Shown: piece after piece, positions 40,401-46,114 of the stretch
Position numbering within the stretch: position 1 is the stretch's first letter
Layout: each line of letters begins with the position of its first letter
Assembly (NCBI RefSeq): GCF_050947335.1
Contig: NC_134997.1
Location: forward strand, 8,060,001 to 8,124,000
Source: Megachile rotundata
Lineage: Eukaryota > Arthropoda > Insecta > Hymenoptera > Megachilidae
Length of the DNA stretch: 64,000 nt
Direction: 5' to 3'
The notes under the pieces: generated by a model
Seen by the model: only the letters and a program-made list of their open reading frames with translations
Told to the model about the DNA's origin: nothing
The model's database searches: none
Program-made: the position numbers and the translations under genes

Positions 40401-43400
40401 ACGACTGCTTGTAAAATGCGTTTAACGCTAGCGATAGATGGATTACGTTGCAATTCGTTCTCTTATCAATTTTAAGCCCGCTATGATAGATAGAATTTTT
40501 GTAAATAAATAATACGGGGTGAGTCACGGCGACGACTGGACTTTAAATAAATCGTAAATCGTATTCTTTTAAAATTGTATGTGTGAACTTCCGGAAAGTG
40601 GAAGTCGGAAGATTCATTTACGCTCGACGGAATCTCCTTGGGGACTGAAGTTCTCTAACTTTTATCGGTCAGGACCCACTTTCGAAAGTCGATTAATTAT
40701 ATGGTGACTCTAATGTTACCGGAGAACATGTGTTGTTCTCTGAAATGTAGTTGCAACATTTTTGGAATTCAATAGCTTGCAGTTGTAGGATTGTGATGTT
40801 ACGGAAATAAGGTTTTTTAGATTTCAAGGGATGAAGTCTAAGAATTTTAACAATTTAATGCTGCAACACTCAATATATCAACATTTCCATAATTCCGCAA
40901 TTCCACAACTCCATGACTCTTGAATTCCACAATTCCACAATTCCATAATTCAACAATTCCAATATTCCATAGTTCCACAATTACACAGCTTTGAAATTCC
41001 ACAACTCCGCAATTCCACAATTTCATAATTCAACCATTCCAATATTCCATAATTCCACAATTACACAACTTCGAAATTCCACTACTCCGCAATTCCACAA
41101 TTCCACAAAACCATAACTCCACAATTTCAAAGTTCCATAATTGCAAAATTACACAATTTCGAAATTCCACAATTCTGCAATTTTACAATTACACAATTCC
41201 ATAATTGAACAATTCCAATATTCCATAATTCCACATTTACACAAATACAGAATTTCACAATTCCACAATTACGCATTTTTGCGATTCCAATATTACGTAA
41301 TTTCACAATTCCGCAAATCCACAAATTCAAAATTCCACAAAGCTATAATTCCGCAATTCTGTAAACCCACAACTCCATGATTCTACAATTTCACAATTTC
41401 ACAAATTCCACAATTCCACATATCCACAATTCTACAATTTTACAGTTGTAAAATTCCACAATTCGTAAAATTGTAACATTGTAAAATTGTAAAATTGTAA
41501 AATTGTAAAATTGTAAAATTGTAAAATTGTAAAATTGAAAAGTTGTAAAATTGTAAAATTGTAAACTTGTAAAATTATAAAATTGTAACATTGTAAAATT
41601 GTAAAATTGTAAAATTGTAAAATTGTAAAATTGTAAAATTGTAAAATTGTAAAATTGTAAAATTATAAAATTGTAAAATTGCAAAGTTGTAAAATTGTAA
41701 AATTATTAAATCATAAAATTATAAAATTATAAAATTATAAAATTGTAAAATTGTAAAATTGTAAAATTGTAAAATTATAAAGTTATAAAATTTCAACCTT
41801 AAAAACTTACACATTTACAAACTTCCAATCCCTCAAAATCCTAACCGCCCAAAAAGATACCCAAAACATCAAATCCTCAAAGTACCATTGATCTCGCAAT
41901 TCCAAACTACCAGAGCCCACAAATTCCAAATTAAAATCCGTCTTACATCTAAAAACACCGACAAAACCGTGAAGACTCCTAAAAGTCCGTATTCTTCAAC
42001 GTAGCAGCAATCTATCTATCCAGTAATTAAATGATGAAAAATACGAACTCAAGACGGCACTTCGCAGCAGAAGAACGATCGATCAAAGAGCCCGAAGAGC
42101 CAGTTCAGTCGAACCTCATCAAACTGTCGCGACGTTTTTCTCACGAAAATCGTTTAATCAAGCAGAGCTCGGTCTGGCAACAGACGGACCGTTCGGTGTA
42201 CCTATCGAAATGATCGATCATTGGTCAGCTCTAACAACAATCTCTGCCCTCTAACCCTTCTTCGTCTTTCGCTGCGGCGTCAAGGAGCCAGTGATAAATC
42301 ACCGTGGGCCCAGACCTCCCTTCCAATTACTTAACCGGCTGATACGAATAAACTTTCGCCGCCTAATCTCGCCTGCGTTGCGAAACAAATGAAAAATCGC
42401 GACCACTTTTCTCTTTGGGATACGTGTTTTTGATCGATCGTCCGCCTCCGCGGAGATTAGCGGGCCGATTAGATCGGACTCGCGAACCTTTGTGCCTGTC
42501 CCATTCGCGTGATTAATGCGAACGCTCAAAGGGAACACGCTACCTTCTTGTGGACGAGCTAATTTTCAGCTTCATGTGAACACCGGATTGGGAGGATTAA
42601 CAAAAAAGCTTGTGGGAGTGAACTGGATGGATATCGCTTTCAAATCTGGAAGGAAGTGAGGGAGAGCCTTAAACTTCTGGACCTAACTGTGTGATACAGT
42701 ACCTTGTATATTTCTGACAAAATACTTAACCTACACCTTTGGACCTAATGGTATAATATTATACGTTGCAGAGATCATTTTCATACTATTTCCATCTAGC
42801 TTATAGAGTCTCCCAGACAAGGTATCCACATTGTAATTTACAGCCACGCTATATCGGCACCCGATATTCTTGCCAGAACTACCCTTCGCTGTCATAACTG
42901 TACTCATTCTAGAACCATATACTGAACTAACCCTAATTACACTTCAACTATAACCCCAACTGCACTCTAGCTATAACCCTAGCTGCACTCTAGCAATAAC
43001 CCTTACTGCACTCTGAACCCTAGCTACCGATCAGTAATTATGGTCAACCCTTTCGCAACTGTCCACATATTTACCCACTGGATGTTTGTTTCTTCGATCG
43101 ATGACCAGTTGTAAATTATGAGCGAGGTCTATGGAATACGAGCGCGTGTCGATGCAAGTTAAAACGCTCCCCGTTGGTTATTTCATGAATGTACTTCAAG
43201 TAGTCGTTCGTTTGCTTTCAGGTCAGAACGACATCAAAAAGCTGCGCAGAGAGAACGAGCAGCTTCGTAGGGAGATATGGAGCCTCAGGGACGAGTACGA
43301 CAAACTCGAGGAGATCCTGAAGAGGCAGAAGAACCGCACAGAAAGCGAGGAATACGAGGTATCCACTGATGAATTTGCCGGGGAGAGCGATGAGAGACGA

Positions 43401-46114
43401 ATGATCGATGGCTCGGAGATTTTCCTTGGGGCTGTGATTCATTGAAATCGAGTTTGTTTTGAAGGGAGGCCTCTAAGTGCAAAGTTACGGCTAGAAAATT
43501 GAACGTAAACGCGTGAAAAATTGATTTACTTGCAGGATGTTTGAGTAGAAAATTGACGATGTCATAAAAATTTAGATATAACTTTTCTTGAGAGACACAA
43601 ATGTTCAGAACTGCTTCAAATACCTTTAAGATTACAATTCTATCTTGCACATAAATTATCAAAATCAATGATCCCAGATCTCATTAGAGCTATCATCAAA
43701 ACCTCTGATATCAAGATTTCAGCTACATAATTGTCTCCAAAGTTCCAACACGTGCCTAGGCTAATTAAATCCCAAGTATAGAAGACCTAAATCAGAAACT
43801 AATAGTCAACCGATTTCAGGATCGCTCCGACGAGGATGATGGCCTGCAGTCCGACTACTCGGAGGACGAGCAACCCGAAGAGGACGACACGCAGGACTCC
43901 TCGAAGGAGGCCACCAAATCCGAGCAGCTAGAGAACGTGGAGAACCAGAAGATCTCTTCTGAAAAAATGACTAACAGTCTACATAGACTGCACGTGGATT
44001 TCGACGACTTATCAGTGGTCGACGAAGAAGAGGAATTGAAAAGAGACAAAGATAAAAAGGAAATGTCATCAGAGGATGTGCGGAAGGAAAACAAAAGTCC
44101 CATGTCGATACTGAAATCCAGACAACTGCACGAAAACATACCGTTTTACCCAGCAGCCTATGAGCCACCCGGTCTGGGTAGCCCCACATATTACACCGAA
44201 TGTCCCTTTAAGTTTCCCAGCACTCTCAATCTGATGTTGCCACCTGAAGCGACGGGGATGATTACACCCTGTCCGAGGCTCAATGCGGATCAAATGCTAT
44301 CAGTTACGGGTCTCAGCGACCTAAACATGGAGCAGATCAACGACCAGGTGCTGCACGCGCCTCCTCTCGGTTGGCAGACCAACGTGATGCCTCAGAAGAT
44401 GGGCACATTTGGATTGCAGGATGTGGATGGTAACGTTGGGGTCCAGAACTTTGGGCTCCAGCAAGAGTTCCCGAGCTTCCCGAATTTCTTCCAGAAGAGG
44501 AACGTTGGACCTAACTTACTCTTCGAGAAGTCAGTTGAGAATGGCTGGGAGTCGCAGAAGGATCAAGTCACTGATCCGAAGAAGGATGCTGAAGAGAAGG
44601 TCTCAGAAAGACCCAAGCACTTTTTCGCCCCGTTGCCCTCGAAGGTTAAGAAACAAACCGAGGAACCATCGCCGACGACCAGCCACTTTGGAACAGGTAA
44701 TAGTTCCAGTAGTGGCAAGACTGGGTCTACGGTGATCTCTAAGAATCAGTTTGCGAGCCAGAAGGGGTCGGCCGACCTTTGCGTAAAAGGCGCAGTACCG
44801 TGCGAGGATAGTGTCGCGAAGAATAAGACTGAACAAAGGACGTTTCTGAGCACCGACAATCTGCTGGTCAACGAAGACAAGTGCGGTAACCAGTTGATCA
44901 AGTCGATGTCCTGTCAGGATCTGTCCAGCGAAGCCCAGGTCGTCTCCATGAGCGACGGCAGGCAGATGACCCAAAGCGACAACACCCTGGACAACATATC
45001 GGACTCCAAACCGTTCAAGTCCCACCTGACTGTGACTCTGAAACCCCCGCGAGTGAAACAAGCGATCAGTCCGGACACCCCCGAGATACCAAAACTACCC
45101 TCCATAGAATCGCGCCTCTTCAAGAACCCTTTCCTCCGCAATTTCGACGCGGGTTATATCAACCAGACCAACGTGACTCGCCCGTTGTCCGTCCAGGTGA
45201 ACGACGACAACCTCTGCTACTATTCCTCCCGTCCAGACGTCACTTACAACAGAGTGCACCTGGACAGATACCGACCTGTCCAGACCGATCAGAGTCGCCT
45301 GCTGATCCCCACGAACCAGCTCATCAACGGCAAGCTGACGTCCCCGGCGAACAAACATCAAATCCAGGTGACTTCTTTTGAGAGACCTAGTCCCTGCACT
45401 CTGGTGAGTCCATCGAGTCCCTACGACTTCGGCACCATGCGCAGGTTGAACGCTCCCTACCCGAATCCTTATCAGAACATGACTTTTCTACCGAGGACGG
45501 GATTGTATCCTCAAGGAGGGATGATGTACTACGATCACCTGACGCGAAAGGTGCCCGCTCAGACCCAGACGTCCATAGACGGTGATTCTCACCACGAAGA
45601 CGAGCACATGCTGTCCCACGAAGATAGTGCGCCAAACACACCCAGCGGACAACGTCGGAGGAGGACAGTTAAGAAGACGAAGCCGCTGTCTCCGCCCGTT
45701 CAGAGGAGGCTGAAGAAGCAGAGCAGCGTCACGTCGTCCGAGGTGCCTGAATCACCCGCGAAGCCCCAGAAGAGGTCCATGAAGCTTAGCATCACACCTA
45801 CGACCACATCCGAGGGCCAGGAGGACAAGAACGAGAGCAGGTCCTCCTCCTCCGGTCAGGACTCCCCAAAAAAGGACCAACTGCGCAGGGTCTCACTGTA
45901 CTTCAACGCCAAGAAGAGACCTTCTCTGGCCTCCGTGAAGACCACGAGGAGCGGCAGCATCGACGTGACCAGGGAAAAGGACCCCGTCAACTCGGAGAGG
46001 GAGATGACCAACTCCATGAGCAGCAGGGACAACGGCAGCGCTAAACCCAGGAAGGCCAGCACCAGCAGTGGAAACGTGCCTTGGTGCGCGTGCTGGGGCA
46101 ACGGGTGTATCTAG
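10321..46114 (+). CDS. Spliced gene for an 861-residue leucine-zipper protein of unknown family (whole span)
   Basis: The coding sequence is the join 10321-10474, 43222-43358, 43820-46114. The first junction is phase 1 (G plus GT makes Gly52) and the second is phase 0, and both introns are GT...AG. Total coding length is 2586 bp including TAG. Order of features: basic N-terminus (residues 9-29), zipper (about 49-87), acidic segment (98-135), long disordered Ser/Pro/Lys-rich body, basic cluster RRRRTVKKTK (709-718), RRVS at 786-789, and a Cys-rich tail. There is no signal peptide and no membrane segment, so a cytoplasmic or nuclear scaffold-like protein is the natural inference. The enzyme and partners are unknown. 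The codons use much more G and C than the surrounding DNA, as real exons would. Alternative first exons cannot be excluded. Confidence 0.85.
10690..11410. repeat. GAACAATTGAACTGTT repeat with 48-bp higher-order unit
   Basis: Short words TTGAACAATGTTGAACA and GAACTGTTGAAC repeat throughout. Between about 10975 and 11160 a regular 48-bp unit forms (GAACTGTTAAATAATTGAAG, then AATTGAACTGATGGACAACT and GAACTGTT). CAATTG palindromes are frequent. Long minus-strand frames here encode only SILQLFNSSTVQL-type repeats and are not genes. Confidence 0.9.
11420..11712. repeat. 9-bp GAAAAATTG array
   Basis: AATTGAAAA repeats head to tail, almost perfect between 11580 and 11690 and more diverged before that. 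Helically phased A-tracts result. Minus-strand frames of FNFSIFQF type are translations of the repeat. Confidence 0.92.
11713..12735. other. Unique segment with a GC-richer island
   Basis: About 11930-12660 is a unique island with frequent CpG (for example around 12040-12230), inside intron 1. Small minus-strand frames (12034-12222, 12419-12661) show no domain. It could hold a conserved intronic enhancer, and this is the sort of segment to test by cross-species alignment. Confidence 0.4.
12740..13150. repeat. AATTCACAATGTTACT repeat, 16-bp unit
   Basis: Units of 16 bp (AATTTACAACGTTACT and variants) alternate with interrupted forms containing ATAAATTTGCAA. The register weakens after 13000. 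Confidence 0.8.
13200..13490. repeat. 10-bp AAAGAATTGC / AAAAGAATTG array
   Basis: The first half is dominated by AAAGAATTGCA and AGAGTTGCA, the second half by nearly perfect AAAAGAATTG (13385-13480). The 10-bp unit is close to one helical turn. Frames on both strands across it are repeat translations. Confidence 0.92.
13500..14420. other. Unique island followed by very AT-rich DNA
   Basis: 13570-13900 is GC-richer with CpGs. 13940-14420 is very AT-rich with ATTAATATT words. No gene is supported. Confidence 0.4.
14425..14650. repeat. AT-only tandem repeat of about 32 bp
   Basis: Units approximating GAAAATTAATAAAATAAA then GATATAATATAA repeat about six times with small length changes. Confidence 0.8.
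14651..15150. other. Unique AT-rich spacer
   Basis: The sequence is non-repetitive and moderately AT-rich. TACTCTTGTAGA is duplicated in tandem near 14990. No gene is visible. Confidence 0.4.
15155..15640. repeat. Two adjoining arrays: AAAAGAATTG and AATTTGATAATTTA
   Basis: 15160-15305 repeats the 10-bp word GAATTGAAAA, the same word as the array at 13.2-13.5 kb. It passes into GATAATTTAGAAAATTGAT-type units (about 15-30 bp) to 15640. Shared unit sequence with the array 1.9 kb upstream suggests common origin or repeated independent expansion. Confidence 0.88.
15641..16460. other. Unique AT-rich spacer
   Basis: Non-repetitive. Overlapping short frames on opposite strands near 15830-16094 have no recognisable features. 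A purine-rich patch lies at 16140-16230. Confidence 0.4.
16470..17400. repeat. Compound array: AAATTTGT, AAATTATCAAATTTCT and AAATTTCT
   Basis: 8-bp AAATTTGT units open the array (16480-16550), then about 16-bp units alternating AAATTATC and AAATTTCT. A block containing AGTAGACTTATAAATGATC is repeated several times near 16930-17085. Then comes a nearly perfect 8-bp AAATTTCT run (17090-17250), grading into CCAAATCTC words by 17340. This progression looks like successive local expansions. Confidence 0.92.
17400..18360. other. C-rich spacer and GC-richer island
   Basis: 17400-17750 is C- and A-rich on the + strand. 17760-18340 is a unique CpG-containing island. An 81-codon + frame at 17812-18057 has a Cys-rich start but no recognised domain and no splice or start context that I would trust. 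Confidence 0.4.
18430..19495. repeat. 32-bp minisatellite with 160-bp higher-order structure
   Basis: The monomer GAATCTAGGGATATGAGAGT plus about 12 bases is repeated roughly 32 times. In the middle, GATATTGTAGTCAA recurs at 18721, 18881 and 19041, exactly 160 bp apart, so five monomers are amplified together as a higher-order unit. Both ends decay. Confidence 0.92.
19500..20745. other. Unique sequence, GC-richer at 19640-19980
   Basis: A CpG-bearing island (19640-19980) lies beside AT-richer unique DNA. ATAGACATGGACATAGACA words repeat briefly near 20210-20260. No gene is supported. Confidence 0.4.
20750..21455. repeat. 61-bp tandem repeat
   Basis: The unit runs TCCATCCATATTTCTTCAAA, TCCACCTTGTGTAATAAGTG, GATCCACAATCTTGCAATAC and G. 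It is clearest from 21090 to 21430, with degenerate shorter units before it. Plus-strand frames with Tyr/Ser/Phe-rich repeats are translations of the array. Confidence 0.88.
21690..22015. repeat. Tandem repeat of about 51 bp, six units
   Basis: CATCCAAATAAATC with flanking TTCAAATGTCAAGG and GATGCAACTTCTT recurs about every 51-53 bp. Confidence 0.82.
22140..22860. repeat. Irregular GGTCAC-AAATGACCC repeat
   Basis: Units of roughly 22-27 bp carry AAAGGTCACAAATGACCCAA and variants. At 22331-22346 and 22531-22546 the text is exactly AGGTCA, CAAA, TGACCC, an inverted repeat with a 4-base gap. Many other units keep only one half (GGTCA or TGACCC). Confidence 0.85.
22860..23180. repeat. 60-bp tandem repeat with TGACCCA half-sites
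   Basis: The unit combines AAATGACCCACTGGAAAAGT, GATTCAAAGAAAGATCATAC and TTGACCCAAATGAAAGTGAC. The period is 60 bp over about five units. It grows out of the preceding irregular array. Confidence 0.88.
23181..24085. other. Unique GC-richer island
   Basis: 23280-23790 is among the more GC-rich parts of the intron. It includes a G-rich run near 23645-23665 (GGGGGGCGGGGGCGGAGGAGG region), which on the minus strand gives a poly-Pro stretch in a chance frame. No gene is supported. An intronic regulatory element is possible. Confidence 0.4.
24090..24845. repeat. Long 9-bp AAATTTGGA array
   Basis: Runs of AATTTAGAA / AATTTGGAA / AATTTGGGA fill over 700 bp with very few interruptions. Purines of the G/A type are confined to one strand. 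Frames on both strands reach 184 codons (FPNFQISK on the minus strand) solely because the 9-bp unit has no stop codon in those frames. They are not genes. Confidence 0.95.
24846..26195. other. Unique region with GC-richer island 25200-26000
   Basis: A minus-strand frame of 165 codons (25329-25826) and others overlap here. The product has no domain, no repeats and no start context that distinguishes it, and frames on the opposite strand overlap it, so none is called. The island is unique, CpG-containing and a candidate conserved noncoding element. Confidence 0.4.
26200..26430. repeat. Degenerate TATAAATTTGCAAATT repeat
   Basis: Words such as GTATAAATTTATAAA and ACAAATTCATAAGC recur at irregular spacing of about 16-22 bp. 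Confidence 0.6.
26431..26880. other. Unique intronic spacer
   Basis: Moderate GC to 26700, then AT-rich. No supported feature is seen. Confidence 0.4.
26880..28240. repeat. Palindrome array A: CGTGGGTCA / TGACCCACG
   Basis: About eleven inverted repeats with arms (C)GTGGGTCA and TGACCCAC(G) and exactly four bases between them. Clear ones begin at 26998, 27117, 27271 (one mismatch), 27401, 27644, 27754, 27867, 27980, 28093 and 28210. From 27754 to 28093 the spacing is exactly 113 bp, and the rest of the unit (TAATAGAAAATAAAAGGATG, ATAGCGTAGTAAATGAAAAT) is also tandemly repeated. In the older part (26998-27540) the flanks have diverged strongly while the arms remain, and extra or broken half-sites such as GTGGGCC and ATGGGCCACGACCCAC appear. 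The four loop bases vary (CTGG, CTGA, TCAG, TCGA, GCAG). Confidence 0.93.
28241..29825. other. Unique segment between the two palindrome arrays
   Basis: 28240-28520 is GC-richer, with overlapping frames on both strands (28269-28466 +, 28299-28562 -) that lack recognisable features. 28560-28960 holds a loose repeat of about 60-90 bp with TTTCGGTGCACTGGAAATGA-like words. 29200-29720 is a second GC-richer patch. No gene is supported. Confidence 0.45.
29830..30585. repeat. Palindrome array B, a diverged copy of array A
   Basis: Complete inverted repeats begin at 29957, 30074, 30231, 30433 and 30545, with broken versions at about 30195-30220 and 30325-30355. The 5' part aligns with array A well outside the palindromes: both have TTTAATTTTAATAATAGTAG-like text, GTTAATTAA, GCTGAAACTG and TACTGCGAA in the same order. 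This shows a direct segmental duplication about 2.95 kb apart. Confidence 0.92.
30586..31285. other. Unique intronic segment with GC-richer island
   Basis: 30780-31060 is a CpG-bearing island with a T/C-rich run at 30950-30990. Frames on both strands overlap here and are not convincing. Confidence 0.4.
31290..31800. repeat. AATTGAAAA-type array
   Basis: Units of 8-10 bp (GAAAAATTG, GAATAATTG, GAAAAATGA). The minus-strand frame of 190 codons (FFNFSIFQF repeats) is a translation of the array. Confidence 0.92.
31801..32430. other. Unique GC-richer island
   Basis: 31990-32370 contains frequent CpG and no repeat. A + frame at 32029-32274 has no recognisable domain, and TAATAATAATAATAATAG microsatellite sequence lies inside it. 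Confidence 0.4.
32440..33785. repeat. GGGGATGTAG-type array with longer superunit
   Basis: Short units of about 14-20 bp (GATTTGGGGATGTAG, GAATTTGGGAATGTAG) form a superunit: GTGTTGGAATTC recurs at about 32636, 32815 and 32991, near 178 bp apart, each followed by GGAATATCAAG about 80 bp later. The array becomes less regular after 33100. Confidence 0.88.
33786..34315. other. Unique AT-rich segment
   Basis: ATACATAT words occur near 33940-33990. Small overlapping frames at 34083-34335 are not supported as genes. Confidence 0.4.
34320..34665. repeat. 180-bp tandem duplication
   Basis: GACATTTGGTGTTGATAG at 34321 and GACATTTGGTACTGACAG at 34501 start two copies that share AAGTATTTTC, TAAGTAAATAAATTTT and GGTGACATGG in order. 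Confidence 0.82.
34740..35335. repeat. Degenerate tandem repeat of about 175 bp
   Basis: Three to four copies share AACATGTACTTGTTTGATTC-like text, a block TTTGAATTTTTAAAT and TAGTCAATTTTAGAA. Divergence is considerable. Confidence 0.72.
35336..37235. other. AT-rich spacer, decayed repeat, and GC-richer patch
   Basis: 35440-35760 is moderately GC-rich. 35930-36600 is very AT-rich with AAATTTAATAAAGTTTCAAG-like words, probably an old repeat. 36790-37220 is a CpG-bearing unique patch. Minus-strand frames at 36665-37124 have no recognisable domain. Confidence 0.4.
37240..38080. repeat. GGAATTCTT array, 9-10 bp unit
   Basis: GGAATTCTTGGAATTTTT-type units repeat densely, and GAATTC (a palindrome) is extremely frequent. 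A longer block containing GGAATTCTCTGAATTTGTGG appears at about 37411, 37656 and 37998, indicating higher-order amplification. Confidence 0.92.
38090..38235. repeat. 16-bp AAATCCCCAATTCCCC array
   Basis: The unit AAATCCCCAATTCCCC repeats about six times and then decays to CCAAATATC words. Confidence 0.9.
38236..39105. other. Unique GC-richer island
   Basis: 38330-38960 is one of the more GC-rich intronic islands. Three overlapping frames of 71-76 codons on both strands show no domain. It is a candidate conserved noncoding element. Confidence 0.4.
39110..40070. repeat. CACAATTCCA array with superunit of about 135 bp
   Basis: Units of 10-11 bp (TCCACAATTC, CATAATTCCA). CTCATTTCCACAATTCCAAT recurs at 39257 and 39392 (135 bp), followed in both cases by ATTGGCAATTCCGCAATTCC. 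The longest frames here (up to 128 codons) are repeat translations. Confidence 0.92.
40071..40865. other. Unique GC-richer segment
   Basis: 40180-40720 is unique with several CpGs. A minus-strand frame at 40336-40527 is not recognisable. No other feature is seen. Confidence 0.4.
40870..41435. repeat. Second CACAATTCCA array
   Basis: The same word family as at 39.1-40.1 kb (ATTCCACAATTACACAA, CATAATTCCAC). A unit of about 78-84 bp beginning AATATTCCATA occurs near 40960, 41040 and 41216. Confidence 0.9.
41450..41795. repeat. 9-bp TTGTAAAAT array
   Basis: Nearly perfect AAAATTGTA units over more than 300 bp, with occasional ATAAAATT. The minus-strand frame is YNFTILQF repeats. The array directly follows the preceding one. 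Confidence 0.95.
41796..42925. other. Unique segment before exon 2, GC-rich at 42000-42550
   Basis: A CpG-bearing island occupies about 42000-42600 and includes CGATCGAT-like words. Frames at 42031-42213 (+) and 42299-42538 (-) lack recognisable features. It lies about 0.7-1.2 kb upstream of exon 2, so it could include an internal promoter or enhancer. This is inference only. Confidence 0.4.
42930..43025. repeat. Short 23-bp repeat, four units
   Basis: CTATAACCCTAGCTGCACTC plus TAG repeats about four times with decay. It ends about 200 bp before the acceptor of exon 2. Confidence 0.8.
43222..43358 (+). CDS. Coding exon 2: leucine zipper
   Basis: 137 bp encoding the end of Gly52 and residues 53-97. 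The acceptor is TTTGCTTTCAG|GTCAG and the donor is TACGAG|GTATCC. The peptide begins QNDIKKLRRENEQLRREIWS and continues as a single amphipathic helix. Leucines at 59, 66, 73 and 80 fall exactly seven apart (d positions), and Ile56, Asn63, Ile70, Tyr77 and Leu84 fill the a positions. A buried Asn at an a position is typical of parallel dimeric zippers. The upstream basic residues do not match the bZIP DNA-contact signature, so a dimerisation or scaffold role is more likely than DNA binding. The reading frame is also open upstream through the acceptor to an ATG at 43131. Confidence 0.88.
43359..43819 (+). other. Intron 2, 461 bp
   Basis: Begins GTATCC and ends AACCGATTTCAG. Stop codons in the exon frame (the frame continues only to 43445) and the drop in GC support intron status. 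If it were retained, the protein would end about 30 residues after Glu97. Confidence 0.8.
43820..46114 (+). CDS. Coding exon 3: acidic segment, disordered body, Cys-rich C-terminus
   Basis: 764 codons plus TAG (residues 98-861), uninterrupted. It opens with an acidic stretch (DRSDEDDGLQSDYSEDEQ onward to about 135). A more hydrophobic, Pro/Tyr-rich block (IPFYPAAYEPPGLGSP, about 204-219) and SRLFKNPFLRNF look like the best-ordered or binding segments. The rest is Ser/Thr/Lys/Pro-rich. Basic cluster RRRRTVKKTK lies at 709-718 (possible nuclear signal), RRVS at 786-789 and KRPS at 796-799 (basophilic-kinase type sites). The last residues are PWCACWGNGCI, with three Cys in the final nine. Strong codon structure and high GC relative to the flanks support it as real. 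Many minus-strand frames overlap it and are shadows. Family not recognised. Confidence 0.9.
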   Translation, partial: DRSDEDDGLQSDYSEDEQPEEDDTQDSSKEATKSEQLENVENQKISSEKMTNSLHRLHVDFDDLSVVDEEEELKRDKDKKEMSSEDVRKENKSPMSILKSRQLHENIPFYPAAYEPPGLGSPTYYTECPFKFPSTLNLMLPPEATGMITPCPRLNADQMLSVTGLSDLNMEQINDQVLHAPPLGWQTNVMPQKMGTFGLQDVDGNVGVQNFGLQQEFPSFPNFFQKRNVGPNLLFEKSVENGWESQKDQVTDPKKDAEEKVSERPKHFFAPLPSKVKKQTEEPSPTTSHFGTGNSSSSGKTGSTVISKNQFASQKGSADLCVKGAVPCEDSVAKNKTEQRTFLSTDNLLVNEDKCGNQLIKSMSCQDLSSEAQVVSMSDGRQMTQSDNTLDNISDSKPFKSHLTVTLKPPRVKQAISPDTPEIPKLPSIESRLFKNPFLRNFDAGYINQTNVTRPLSVQVNDDNLCYYSSRPDVTYNRVHLDRYRPVQTDQSRLLIPTNQLINGKLTSPANKHQIQVTSFERPSPCTLVSPSSPYDFGTMRRLNAPYPNPYQNMTFLPRTGLYPQGGMMYYDHLTRKVPAQTQTSIDGDSHHEDEHMLSHEDSAPNTPSGQRRRRTVKKTKPLSPPVQRRLKKQSSVTSSEVPESPAKPQKRSMKLSITPTTTSEGQEDKNESRSSSSGQDSPKKDQLRRVSLYFNAKKRPSLASVKTTRSGSIDVTREKDPVNSEREMTNSMSSRDNGSAKPRKASTSSGNVPWCACWGNGCI

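Larger units (their letters stand above)
10475..43221 (+). other. Intron 1, about 32.7 kb
   Basis: Bounded by GTAAAT at 10475 and TTGCTTTCAG ending at 43221. Most of it consists of tandem arrays described separately, with unique GC-richer islands between them. No open frame inside it has convincing coding features, so it appears to be a single long intron, though small cassette exons or nested noncoding RNAs could be missed. Confidence 0.75.

Noticed and set aside
43218..46101. Several minus-strand frames of 70-150 codons across exons 2 and 3
   Set aside because: Antisense shadows of the well-supported + strand coding exons in CpG-rich sequence.
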